Shown: positions 1 through 8,212 of the stretch, piece after piece
How positions within the stretch are numbered: the first letter of the stretch is position 1
Layout: every line of letters starts with the position of its first letter
DNA from: Pseudotabrizicola algicola
GTDB taxonomy: Bacteria > Pseudomonadota > Alphaproteobacteria > Rhodobacterales > Rhodobacteraceae
NCBI RefSeq assembly: GCF_010915705.1
Contig: NZ_JAAIKE010000002.1
Location: 496,001-560,000 of the forward strand
Length of the DNA stretch: 64,000 nt
Reading direction: 5' to 3'
Notes under the pieces: generated by a model
What the model was told of the DNA's origin: nothing
What the model saw: only the letters and a program-made list of their open reading frames with translations
The model's database searches: none
Translations under genes and position numbers: made by a program

Positions 1-331
1 ACATCCGGACCGAGGCCGCAGGGTCCGAAGCGCCGCTCAGATTCACCAGCAAGGGCCGCAGCCCGCGATCCTGCAAGCCGCGCGTGAACAGGTCGAACAC
101 TTCCAGAATCAGCGGGTTGTGAAAGTTGTTGGCGATCAGCCCGATCAACTTGGTGCGCCCTGTCGTCAGGCTCGACGCCAGCGCATTGGGCGCATAGCCC
201 AACTCTGCCGCCGCCTTCTCGACCTTGGCGCGGGTCTTGGCAGAAACCGACGCCCCTTCGGTAAAGGTCCGCGATACCGCCGAGCGCGATACGCCAGCGC
301 GCATCGCCACCTCTTTCAGCGTCACCGCCAT
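1..331 (-). CDS. LacI-family transcriptional regulator (N-terminal part, runs off window)
   Basis: The reverse strand from an ATG at 331 reads MAVTLKEVAMRAGVSRSAVS and continues in frame to base 1, so only about 110 residues are visible. Residues 1-25 form the LacI-type helix-turn-helix. They are followed by the hinge segment around 'LGYAPNALASSL' and the start of the periplasmic-binding-like domain ('LIGLIANNFHNP'). LacI-family proteins are DNA-binding repressors whose effectors are usually sugars or sugar derivatives. The gene is divergent from a solute-binding-protein gene at 767 and so probably controls that importer. That link is inferred from position. The effector-binding domain is mostly outside the window. 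Confidence 0.9.
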   Translation of the reverse strand, partial: MAVTLKEVAMRAGVSRSAVSRTFTEGASVSAKTRAKVEKAAAELGYAPNALASSLTTGRTKLIGLIANNFHNPLILEVFDLFTRGLQDRGLRPLLVNLSGASDPAASVRM

Positions 332-381
332 CGCGCCCTGTCCCTCCGCTCGCTCTTGCCCCGACTATACCGGCGACGGGC

Positions 382-398
382 GCAATGGAAACCATTGC
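382..398. promoter_or_regulatory. Perfect inverted repeat, candidate LacI-family operator
   Basis: GCAATGG AAA CCATTGC is a perfect 7-bp inverted repeat with a 3-nt centre. It sits 50 bp upstream of the LacI-type start codon at 331. The size and symmetry suit a dimeric LacI-family repressor, so autoregulation is a reasonable inference. No binding evidence exists here. Confidence 0.45.
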
Positions 399-729
399 TT
401 GCCCGCCCGGCCTTGGCGCCGCCGCCGGCAACGGTCCCGTCATGAAAGGGTGACCTGCCCGACATGCCCCCGTCATCCCCGGTTGTTAGCCAACCCCCCG
501 GCCCCCGCCACGGGCCGCACCCGAGGAATCACATCTTTATTTCGAAGAATCAACATGTTCCATACCGCAACCCCGCACTGGCCCCGCGCAGGCACTTGAT
601 GTCGCATCCACAGCCCGATCGCGCGAAATCTGCGCAAGGTTGAAGGCTGCGATGATTTTTCTTGCGTTTTTTACATTTGTGCTAGTGTCGGATTGGGTTT
701 GCACACCTGCGCAATGACAACCGAAACGC

Positions 730-744
730 CATGCACCGTGCATG
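730..744. promoter_or_regulatory. Perfect inverted repeat just upstream of the ABC operon start
   Basis: CATGCAC C GTGCATG is a perfect 15-bp palindrome with a 1-nt centre. It ends 22 bp before the start codon at 767 and just before the ribosome-binding site. It could be an operator inside the 5' leader or a small RNA hairpin. Its half-sites differ from those of the repeat at 382-398, so a different protein or no protein may bind it. Confidence 0.4.
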
Positions 745-766
745 ACGCCACAAGGAGACGGACCAT

Positions 767-1783
767 ATGACACACCGCCTTGCCCTACTGGGGGCCACCG
801 CCCTTTCCCTGCTGCCATTCGGCGCTTTTGCGCAGCCCAAGGAATTGGTGCTTTACTGTTCGGTCAACGAAGAATGGTGCCGCGCGCAATCCGAAGCCTT
901 CATGCGCGAAACCGGCATCAATGTGCTGATGACCCGCAAATCCTCGGGCGAGACCTACGCCCAGATCAAGGCCGAGGAAGGCCAGCCGCGCGGCGATGTC
1001 TGGTGGGGCGGCACGGGCGATCCGCACCTTCAGGCCGCGCAGGAAGACCTGACCGAAGCCTACGAATCGCCCGTCCTTGCCGAATTGCAGCCTTGGGCGC
1101 GCGCACAGGCCGAAACCTCGGGCTTCAAGACGGTGGGTGTCTACGCCGGCGCGCTGGGTTTTGGCTATAACTCCACGATGGTCACCGAGAACCCGCCCGC
1201 CTGCTGGGCCGATCTGCTCGACGAACGCTATGCCGATGATATTCAGGTCGCGAACCCGAACTCGTCGGGCACCGCCTATACCATGCTGGCCACGATGGTG
1301 CAGCTGATGGGCGAGGATGAGGCCTTTGCCTATCTGGCCAAGCTCCATGCCAACATCAACCAGTATACCAAATCCGGCTCGGCCCCGATCCGCGCCGCCG
1401 CCACCGGCGAAAGCGCCATCGGCATCGTGTTCATGCATGACGCCGTGGCCGAAACCGTCTCCGGCGCGCCCATCGTCACCGTCGCGCCCTGCGAGGGCAC
1501 CGGCTATGAGGTGGGGTCGATGTCGCTCATCAAGGGCGGCCCCAACCCCGAGGCCGCAAAAATCTGGTATGATTGGGCCTTGTCTCCCGCCGCGCAGGAA
1601 ATCGGCGCCACCGCGAAAAGCTATCAGGTGCCGTCCAACTCTTCGGCAGCAACCCCGCCCGAGGCTCCGAAACTGGCCGACATCAAGCTGATCGACTACG
1701 ACTTCGCCAAATACGGCTCGTCCGAAACCCGCGCGGCGCTTCTGGCGCGCTGGGATGCCGAAATCGGCGCGCTGCCCAAGTGA
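767..1783 (+). CDS. afuA: Periplasmic solute-binding protein of AfuA/FbpA-type ABC importer
   Basis: The 338-residue protein starts with a typical Sec signal peptide (residues 1-22, cleavage after FGAFA) and is a type-II periplasmic binding protein of the family often labelled ferric-iron-binding. It has no tandem Tyr-Tyr pair as used by iron-binding FbpA proteins. It does have an adjacent His224-Asp225 and Glu248. From memory, the hexose-phosphate-binding protein AfuA of Actinobacillus uses His205, Asp206 and Glu229, which matches this spacing with a constant offset of 19. The protein should deliver a phosphorylated sugar or similar organophosphate to the permease encoded next. Its stop codon overlaps the permease start (TGATG). 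The family is certain; the substrate is inferred. Confidence 0.85.
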   Translation: MTHRLALLGATALSLLPFGAFAQPKELVLYCSVNEEWCRAQSEAFMRETGINVLMTRKSSGETYAQIKAEEGQPRGDVWWGGTGDPHLQAAQEDLTEAYESPVLAELQPWARAQAETSGFKTVGVYAGALGFGYNSTMVTENPPACWADLLDERYADDIQVANPNSSGTAYTMLATMVQLMGEDEAFAYLAKLHANINQYTKSGSAPIRAAATGESAIGIVFMHDAVAETVSGAPIVTVAPCEGTGYEVGSMSLIKGGPNPEAAKIWYDWALSPAAQEIGATAKSYQVPSNSSAATPPEAPKLADIKLIDYDFAKYGSSETRAALLARWDAEIGALPK

Positions 1784-3945
1784 TGCAGGCGCTGCAAGGC
1801 CGGATCGGCCTGTTTTGGTCCGGCCTCCTGATGGCCGCAGTTCTGGCCCTGCCCTGGTATAAGGGCGGGGCCACCCTTGCCTCGGCCCTGTCCGAAGGCG
1901 TGGCGGGGCGCGTCTGGCTCCTGCCTCTGGTGGGGGCGGCGCTGGCGCTGGCCCTGCTGTCCGTCGCCACGCGCGACTGGCGGGTGCATCCCGCAGGGGC
2001 CGCGCTGGTGGGGGCGGGCCTTGGCTGGCTCCTGCTTCAGGGCTTCGGCATCGGCCTGCGCGGCCCCGTGCTGCCCGGCCTTGGCCTTCTGTTCCCTACG
2101 GCGCAAAGCGGCCAACCCGGTTTTGGCTGGGGCGCATGGGTCGCAGGCATCGCGCTCATCGGTGCGCTGGCCGAGGTGCTGGCCGCGCGCGGCTTTTGCC
2201 GGGGCGAGCGTTTTGCCGCCTTTTCCATCATCGGCATCGTGGCGGCGCTGTCGCTCTTCGTGTTCTTCCCGATCCTGAAACTGATGTCCGCCGCCTTTGT
2301 CGGCCCCGATGGCACGCTGGCGCTGGCCCCTTTCCTGAACCGGATCACCGCGTCCGACCTGTGGTCGGTCGGCTGCCTTACCGGCGCGGGCCGCTGCGGC
2401 GTGGTCATCAACAGCCTTGTGCTGGGCATCCTGTCGGCGGCACTGGCCACCGCGCTGGGCCTTGCGCTTGCGCTTCTGGTCGCGCGCACCGATTTCCGCA
2501 TGAAGCGCCTGCTGCGCGCCATTTCCATCCTGCCGATCATCACCCCGCCCTTCGTGGTCGGCGTCGCCATCATCGTCCTGTTCGGCCGCACCGGCATCGT
2601 CACGGTGGAAGTCGCCGAGTGGTTCGGCATCCGCCCCACCCGCTGGATCTACGGCCTGCCCGGCATCCTGCTGGCACAGGTGCTGGCCTTCGCGCCCGTC
2701 ACCTTTCTCGTGCTGCTTTCCGCGCTCGAGGCGATCAACCCCACGCTGGAAGAGGCATCGACAACGCTGGGCGCAAAGCCCGTCACCACCTTCCGCACCG
2801 TCACATGGCCGCTGCTCCGGCCCGCACTGGCGGCGGCCTTCCTGCTCGCCTTCATCGAAAGCCTTGCCGATTTCGGCAATCCCATCGTGCTGGGCGGCAG
2901 CTATGACGTGCTGTCGACCAAGATCTTCTTCGCGGTCGTCGGCGCGCAATATGATCTGGGGCAGGCCGCCACGCTGTCGGTGCTGCTGCTCACGCTGACC
3001 GTCGCCGCCTTCTGGGTGCAGACGCGCTGGCTGGGCCGCGCCAGCTATGTCACCGTCACCGGCAAATCCGATGCCGGTCTGGTCGCCCCCGTCCCCCCGC
3101 TGATCAAATGGGCGGCGGTGGCGGCGGTGGTGCCTTTCGTGGTCTTTACCGTCGGCATCTACGCGATCGTCCTGATCGGCGGCTTCGTCAAGGACATCGG
3201 CCGCATGGAAATGGCCCCCACCTTCGGCCATCTGTGGACAGCGTTTTCCTTCGAGATCAACGCCAACGGCCTGCAACTCTTCGGCTCGGCCTGGAACAGC
3301 ATGATCACCACGCTCTGGGTCTCGGCCCTCTCGGCCCCGCTGACGATGGCGGTCGGCATCCTGACCGCATGGCTGATCGCGCGGCAGGATTTCACCGGCA
3401 AGCGCGCCTTCGAATTCGGCACGCTCCTGTCCTTCGCCATCCCCGGCACCGTGGTCGGCGTCAGCTACATCGCCGCCTTCAACGTGCCGCCCATCGACAT
3501 CACCGGAACGATGGCGATTCTCGTCATCTGCTTCGTGTTCCGCAACCTGCCCGTCGGCATGCGCGCGGGCATCGCGGCCCTCGCGCAGATCGACCGCAGC
3601 ATGGAAGAAGCCAGCCAGACGATGGGCGCGGGCGGCGGGCGCGTGCTGCGCGATGTGGTGCTGCCGCTGATCCGCCCCGCGATCTTCACCGCGCTGGTCT
3701 ATTCCTTCGTCACCGCCATGACAGCGGTTTCGGCGGTGATCTTTCTGGTCTCGGCGCGGCACAACATGGCCACCGCCTATATCATGGGCCGGGTCGAGAA
3801 TGGCGAATACGCGCTCGCCATCGCCTATTCGACGGTGCTGATGCTGGTGATGGTGGCCTGTGTGGCGGCGATGAACTGGGCGGTCGGCAAACGGCGGCTC
3901 GGGCGGCGCACCGGCGTCACAGGCACGGCACAACCGGCGGAATGA
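1783..3945 (+). CDS. afuB: Fused ABC importer permease (two transmembrane domains in one chain)
   Basis: The start at 1783 overlaps the binding-protein stop (TGATG); longer upstream starts would run inside that gene. The 720-residue product carries two binding-protein-dependent permease domains in tandem. Each has an EAA loop for ATPase contact: around residue 322 (EEASTTLGA) and around residue 606 (MEEASQTMGAGGG). An extra hydrophobic N-terminal part of roughly 130 residues precedes the first domain. Fused permeases of this size are usual in the FbpB/AfuB family. With the flanking binding protein and ATPase it should form one inner-membrane importer. Confidence 0.9.
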   Translation: MQALQGRIGLFWSGLLMAAVLALPWYKGGATLASALSEGVAGRVWLLPLVGAALALALLSVATRDWRVHPAGAALVGAGLGWLLLQGFGIGLRGPVLPGLGLLFPTAQSGQPGFGWGAWVAGIALIGALAEVLAARGFCRGERFAAFSIIGIVAALSLFVFFPILKLMSAAFVGPDGTLALAPFLNRITASDLWSVGCLTGAGRCGVVINSLVLGILSAALATALGLALALLVARTDFRMKRLLRAISILPIITPPFVVGVAIIVLFGRTGIVTVEVAEWFGIRPTRWIYGLPGILLAQVLAFAPVTFLVLLSALEAINPTLEEASTTLGAKPVTTFRTVTWPLLRPALAAAFLLAFIESLADFGNPIVLGGSYDVLSTKIFFAVVGAQYDLGQAATLSVLLLTLTVAAFWVQTRWLGRASYVTVTGKSDAGLVAPVPPLIKWAAVAAVVPFVVFTVGIYAIVLIGGFVKDIGRMEMAPTFGHLWTAFSFEINANGLQLFGSAWNSMITTLWVSALSAPLTMAVGILTAWLIARQDFTGKRAFEFGTLLSFAIPGTVVGVSYIAAFNVPPIDITGTMAILVICFVFRNLPVGMRAGIAALAQIDRSMEEASQTMGAGGGRVLRDVVLPLIRPAIFTALVYSFVTAMTAVSAVIFLVSARHNMATAYIMGRVENGEYALAIAYSTVLMLVMVACVAAMNWAVGKRRLGRRTGVTGTAQPAE

Positions 3946-3952
3946 GGAACGC

Positions 3953-4966
3953 ATGACACAGACAGCCATCGAATTCCGCAGCGTGGTCAAACGCTATGGC
4001 GACGCCACCGCCGTGGCGGGCATCGACCTTGCCATCGGCAAGGGGGAACTCGTGACCTTCCTCGGCCCCTCGGGCTGCGGCAAGACCACCTCGCTCCGCC
4101 TGATCGCGGGGCTGGAACTGCCGACCGAAGGGCAGGTGTTCATCGCCGGGCGCGACGTCAGCCGCGATCCGGCCTCGGCCCGCAACGTCGGCATGGTGTT
4201 CCAGTCCTACGCGCTGTTCCCGCATATCTCGGTCTTGGAAAACGTGGCCTACGGCCCCGTCATCCGTGGCACCCCCAAGGCCGAGGCGCAGGCCCGCGCC
4301 CGCGAGATCCTCGAACAGGTCGGGCTGGCCGGGCTGGAATCGCGCCTGCCCGCCGAACTCTCGGGCGGCCAGCAACAGCGCGTCGCGGTGGCCCGCGCCA
4401 TCGTGCAGCAACCCGATGTGATCCTGTTCGACGAACCCCTGTCCAACGTCGATGCCAAACTGCGCCGCAAGGTGCGCGAGGAAATCCGCAGCCTGCAACG
4501 CCGCTTCGGCCTCACCGCCGTCTATGTGACGCACGATCAGGAAGAAGCCCTCGCCGTATCCGACCGCATCGTGGTGATGGACAAGGGCCGCATCGCACAG
4601 GTCGGCACCCCGACCGACCTTTACGAACACCCCGCCAACCCCTTCATCGCCGACTTCATCGGGGATGCAAACCTGATCCGCGGCACCGTGGCCCAAGGCC
4701 GCTTCACCGCCCCCGGCATGGCCCTGCCCGTTTCCGGCCCCGATGGTCCCGCCACCCTGTCGATCCGCCCCGAGCGCATCACGCTCACACCCGGCGGCCC
4801 CGACCGCGTGGTCAGCGCGACCTATCTGGGCAGCCGCATGGAATACACGGTGGCCGCACAGGTCGGCGAGATGCTCGTCTCGCGCCCGATCTTCGAGCCG
4901 CGCCTGAAAGCGGGGCAGGACGTCTCGCTGCACATCACCGATACCGACGTCTCGCGCGTCGCCTGA
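3953..4966 (+). CDS. afuC: ABC importer ATP-binding protein (PotA/FbpC/AfuC type)
   Basis: A 337-residue ATPase that powers the importer encoded just upstream. Walker A GPSGCGKTT lies near residues 37-45, the signature LSGGQQQR near 136, Walker B ILFDEP near 157 and the switch histidine in VTHDQEE near 190. The C-terminal third resembles a TOBE regulatory domain. The start is 7 bp after the permease stop, with a GAGGAACGC ribosome-binding region. Nothing indicates a broken or inactive ATPase. Confidence 0.93.
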   Translation: MTQTAIEFRSVVKRYGDATAVAGIDLAIGKGELVTFLGPSGCGKTTSLRLIAGLELPTEGQVFIAGRDVSRDPASARNVGMVFQSYALFPHISVLENVAYGPVIRGTPKAEAQARAREILEQVGLAGLESRLPAELSGGQQQRVAVARAIVQQPDVILFDEPLSNVDAKLRRKVREEIRSLQRRFGLTAVYVTHDQEEALAVSDRIVVMDKGRIAQVGTPTDLYEHPANPFIADFIGDANLIRGTVAQGRFTAPGMALPVSGPDGPATLSIRPERITLTPGGPDRVVSATYLGSRMEYTVAAQVGEMLVSRPIFEPRLKAGQDVSLHITDTDVSRVA

Positions 4967-4975
4967 AGGACCATC

Positions 4976-5782
4976 ATGACAGACCCGATCCAACTCCGCT
5001 TCGACCTCGCCCGCCAGCTTGCCACCTCGGGCGGGGCGCTGGCCCTGTCGCATTTCCAGAACCGTGACCGGCTGGTGATCGAGGCCAAGGCCAACCCGCA
5101 TGATATCGTCAGCCGCGCCGACCGCGAGGTGGAAGACCTCATCCGCGCAGGCATCGCCGCCTCCTTCCCGCAAGACGCCATCCTTGGCGAAGAGGGCGGC
5201 GCGCAGACGGGCGATAGCGGCTTTCTCTGGGTGATCGACCCGATCGACGGCACCTCGCCCTTCCTTGCAGGCCTGCCGCATTGGTGCGTCATCATCGCGC
5301 TGGTGCAGGGCAGCGAAACCGTCGCCGCCGTCACCGCGCACCCGCTGTCGGGCGAGGTGTTCACCGCGATCAAGGGGCGGGGCGCATGGCTCAACGACGC
5401 GCCCATGCGCTGCGATCCGGCGCACCGGATCACCAACAGCCTCGTCGCCATCGGGGCCAGCCACCGCACCGATGCCGCCCATGTCGGCGGCGTCATCACG
5501 GGGCTGATGCAGGCGGGCGGCATCTTCTACCGCAACGGCTCGGGCGGGCTGATGCTCGCCTCGGTCGCGGCGGGGCGTTTGGGCGGCTATTACGAACCGC
5601 ACATGAACCCGTGGGATTGCCTCGCAGGCGGGTTGATGATTGTCGAGGCGGGCGGGCGCATCCTGCCCATGCCCACTGATCCCGCAGGCGGCGTCGCGCT
5701 CGGCACCGCGCCGGGGGTCTGGGATGACCTGTCGGCCGTGGTGGCCAAGGCCCCGCCCGACCCGCAGGCCCGACGCGCCTAG
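4976..5782 (+). CDS. Inositol-monophosphatase-family phosphatase
   Basis: The 268-residue protein has the metal-dependent phosphatase signatures EEGG (near residue 70), DPIDGT (near 87) and WDCLAGGLMIVEAGG (near 212), which supply the acidic Mg2+ ligands. Family members hydrolyse inositol phosphate, histidinol phosphate, fructose bisphosphate or PAP, so the exact substrate is open. It lies 9 bp after the ABC ATPase gene, which suggests that it dephosphorylates the imported compound in the cytoplasm. HisN (histidinol-phosphatase) is an alternative, since many Rhodobacteraceae use this fold for that step. Its TAG stop is interlocked with the stop of the convergent gene (CTAG at 5779-5782). Confidence 0.88.
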   Translation: MTDPIQLRFDLARQLATSGGALALSHFQNRDRLVIEAKANPHDIVSRADREVEDLIRAGIAASFPQDAILGEEGGAQTGDSGFLWVIDPIDGTSPFLAGLPHWCVIIALVQGSETVAAVTAHPLSGEVFTAIKGRGAWLNDAPMRCDPAHRITNSLVAIGASHRTDAAHVGGVITGLMQAGGIFYRNGSGGLMLASVAAGRLGGYYEPHMNPWDCLAGGLMIVEAGGRILPMPTDPAGGVALGTAPGVWDDLSAVVAKAPPDPQARRA

Positions 5783-8211
5783 GCGCGGATGCGCGCGCCC
5801 TCGGGGTCATAGGGCGGGCGCAGCATCAGCGTGGCAGGCACCATTTCCCCCGCGATCACCAGCGCATAGCGCCCCGCGCCCAGCCAGTCCGCAGTCACAC
5901 CCCCCGCATGGCGCACATAGCCGTAACCAAGGCTTTGCCCGACCGTATATCCATAGCCGCCCGAGGTCAGATAACCCACGGCCTCCCCGTCGCGCAGAAT
6001 GGTTTCCCGCCCGACCAGCACCGCCTCCGGGTCATCCACCGCAAAGCCCACCAACTGCTTGGCCGGCACCTGCCCCGCCACCGCCTCCAGCGCGGCGCGG
6101 CCCAGAAACGGCGCATTGCCCTTCATCTTCACCGCCCAGCCCAGTCCGGCCTCGAACGGCGTGTCATTGGGGGTGATGTCCGACGCCCAGGCCCGATAGC
6201 CCTTTTCCAGCCGCAGCGATTCCAGCGCCCGATACCCTACCGGGCGCAAATCGGGGTCTGCCGCCATCAGCGCGTCAAACACCGCGCCCAGTTGCGGCAG
6301 CGGCACATGCAACTCCCACCCGAGTTCGCCCACATAGGTCACCCGCAGCGCCCTCACCTGCGCGCCCGCAATGTCGATCACGCGCACATGGCCAAAGGGA
6401 AAAGCCGCGTTGCCCACATCCGCCGCCGTCACCCGCGCCAGAATGTCCCGCGCGCGCGGCCCCATCAGCGACAGCGTGCCCCATGCCTCCGTCACATCGC
6501 GGAACTCGACGCCCTCCCCCGGCAAATGGTCCGCGATCCAGCCGAAATCATGCGTGCGGAATCCGGTGCCGGTGACGATGTAGAACAGATCCCCGGACAG
6601 CCGCGCCACCGTCAGATCGGCCTCGATCCCCCCGCGCGTGTTCAGCAGTTGCGTATAGGTCAGCCTCCCCACATCGCGCGCGACACGGTTGGCGCAGATC
6701 CACTCCAGCGCCTCTGCCGCCCTGGGGCCGGACAGTTCGAACTTGGCAAAGCTCGACTGGTCGAACACCCCGGCATGGGCGCGCACATGCGCGTGCTCTG
6801 CACCCACCGCGCCGAACCAGTTCTGCCGCCCCATCGCGTAAACGTCGCGCGGCGGCACTCCTTCCGGCGCAAACCAGTTCGGCCGCTCCCACCCCAGTTT
6901 CGACCCGAACACCGCCCCCCGCGCCTTCAGCCGGTCATAGAGCGGCGACACCAGCAACGGCCGCCCGCTTTCATATTCCTCGTGCGGAAAGGCGATGGTG
7001 TAATGCTTGCCATAGGCTTCCAGCGTCCGCGTCGCCACCCAGTCGCGGTCGCGGTGCATTGCCGAAAACCGCCGTATGTCCACCGCCCAGAGGTCCAGCG
7101 GAGCCTCGCCGCGCATCACCCATTCGGCCAGAACCCAGCCCGCCCCGCCGCCCGAGGCGATGCCAAAGGCATTGAACCCCGCCCCCACGAACATGTTGGA
7201 ACACTCCGGCGCGGGGCCAAGGATGAAGTTGCCGTCGGGGGTGAAACTCTCGGCCCCGTTGATCATCTGCTTGACGCCGGTCTGCTCCAGCGCCGGAACC
7301 CGTGCGATGGCCTGCTCCAGATGCTGGCCGAAATGGTCATAATCATCGTCGAACAGCCGGAATTCCCAGTTCGGCGGAATATTCCCCGTAACCCAGCCTT
7401 GCGGGTTCGGCTCATATCCCCCCATCACCAGCCCGCCGACCTCTTCCTTGAAATAGGTGCGCCGGTCCGGGTCGCGCAGGGTGGGCGCGTCGGGTGACAG
7501 GCCCGCAATCGCCTCGGTGATGATATACTGGTGCTTCACCGGATGCAGCGGCACCGTCACGCCCGCCATCGCCCCCACCTGCCGCGCCCACATGCCGCCG
7601 CAGTTCACCACCGTGTCGCAGGCGATCACCCCCTGATCGGTCTGCACATGGGTGATGCGCCGCCCGTCCATCACGAACCCCGTCACCGTCACGCCCTCGA
7701 CAATCCGCGCGCCATGCATCCGCGCGCCCTTGGCAAGGCTCTGGGTGATGTCCGACGGGCTGGCCTGCCCGTCCGTCGGCAGCCAGCTTGCGCCGATCAG
7801 GTCCGATGTCTCCATCAGCGGCCACATGCGCCGGACTTCCTCGGGCGAGACCAGATGCATCTCCATCCCGAAACTGCCCGCCGTGGTCGCCAGCCGCTTG
7901 TATTCGGTCCAGCGGTCCGGCGTGGTGGCCAGCCGCAGGCAACCCGTCATCTTCCAGCCGGTATCCAGCCCCGTCTCTGCCGCCAGCCCTTTGTAAAGCT
8001 CCACCGAATACTTCAGCACCTTGGTGATGCTGGCCGAAGACCGCAACTGCCCCACCAGCCCCGCCGCATGCCATGTGCTGCCGCTGGTGATCTTGCCCTG
8101 CTCCAGCAGCAGCACATCGGCCTTGTGGTCGCGCGCCAGATGATAGGCGGTCGAACAGCCGATGATGCCGCCCCCGATGACGATGATCTGGGCATGGGTG
8201 GGAAGGGTCAT
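5779..8211 (-). CDS. Dimethylglycine/sarcosine dehydrogenase-like FAD oxidoreductase with GcvT domain
   Basis: The start at 8211 (MTLPTHAQIIVIGGG) is chosen because the FAD-binding GxGxxG begins at residue 13 and the preceding stop lies 1 bp upstream. The 810-residue protein has an N-terminal DAO-type FAD domain (about 1-400) and C-terminal GcvT and GcvT-C domains. This architecture removes N-methyl groups and passes the one-carbon unit to tetrahydrofolate. His48 in GSTWHAAGL matches the position that carries covalent FAD in dimethylglycine and sarcosine dehydrogenases. It is the last gene of a leftward operon with a betaine-type importer, so the substrate is probably an imported N-methylated amine. 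The exact amine is unknown. Confidence 0.9.
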   Translation of the reverse strand: MTLPTHAQIIVIGGGIIGCSTAYHLARDHKADVLLLEQGKITSGSTWHAAGLVGQLRSSASITKVLKYSVELYKGLAAETGLDTGWKMTGCLRLATTPDRWTEYKRLATTAGSFGMEMHLVSPEEVRRMWPLMETSDLIGASWLPTDGQASPSDITQSLAKGARMHGARIVEGVTVTGFVMDGRRITHVQTDQGVIACDTVVNCGGMWARQVGAMAGVTVPLHPVKHQYIITEAIAGLSPDAPTLRDPDRRTYFKEEVGGLVMGGYEPNPQGWVTGNIPPNWEFRLFDDDYDHFGQHLEQAIARVPALEQTGVKQMINGAESFTPDGNFILGPAPECSNMFVGAGFNAFGIASGGGAGWVLAEWVMRGEAPLDLWAVDIRRFSAMHRDRDWVATRTLEAYGKHYTIAFPHEEYESGRPLLVSPLYDRLKARGAVFGSKLGWERPNWFAPEGVPPRDVYAMGRQNWFGAVGAEHAHVRAHAGVFDQSSFAKFELSGPRAAEALEWICANRVARDVGRLTYTQLLNTRGGIEADLTVARLSGDLFYIVTGTGFRTHDFGWIADHLPGEGVEFRDVTEAWGTLSLMGPRARDILARVTAADVGNAAFPFGHVRVIDIAGAQVRALRVTYVGELGWELHVPLPQLGAVFDALMAADPDLRPVGYRALESLRLEKGYRAWASDITPNDTPFEAGLGWAVKMKGNAPFLGRAALEAVAGQVPAKQLVGFAVDDPEAVLVGRETILRDGEAVGYLTSGGYGYTVGQSLGYGYVRHAGGVTADWLGAGRYALVIAGEMVPATLMLRPPYDPEGARIRA

Positions 8212-8212
8212 G

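Larger units (their letters stand above)
332..766. promoter_or_regulatory. Divergent intergenic control region between lacI-type gene and ABC operon
   Basis: This 435-bp stretch holds no convincing gene. It lies between two divergent start codons, so it should carry both promoters. Three inverted repeats are visible: 382-398, 730-744 and an imperfect one at 699-714 (TTGCAC, 4 nt, GCGCAA). An AT-rich tract at 651-690 is the likeliest promoter core for the rightward operon, but no clean -35/-10 pair can be assigned. The downstream gene has a good ribosome-binding site, AAGGAG at 752-757. Confidence 0.55.

Noticed and set aside
1696-3990. 764-codon open frame on the minus strand
   Set aside because: It is antisense to the permease, which has clear EAA loops and membrane helices. 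The frame encodes low-complexity Arg/Asp/Gln/His-rich sequence typical of high-GC shadow frames.
767-4966. Ferric iron ABC transporter
   Set aside because: Family resemblance only: no tandem tyrosines, no Fur-like site, and a phosphatase plus a LacI-type regulator in context.
5908-7497. 529-codon open frame on the plus strand
   Set aside because: Antisense to the DMGDH-like gene and rich in Arg, His and Pro without motifs.
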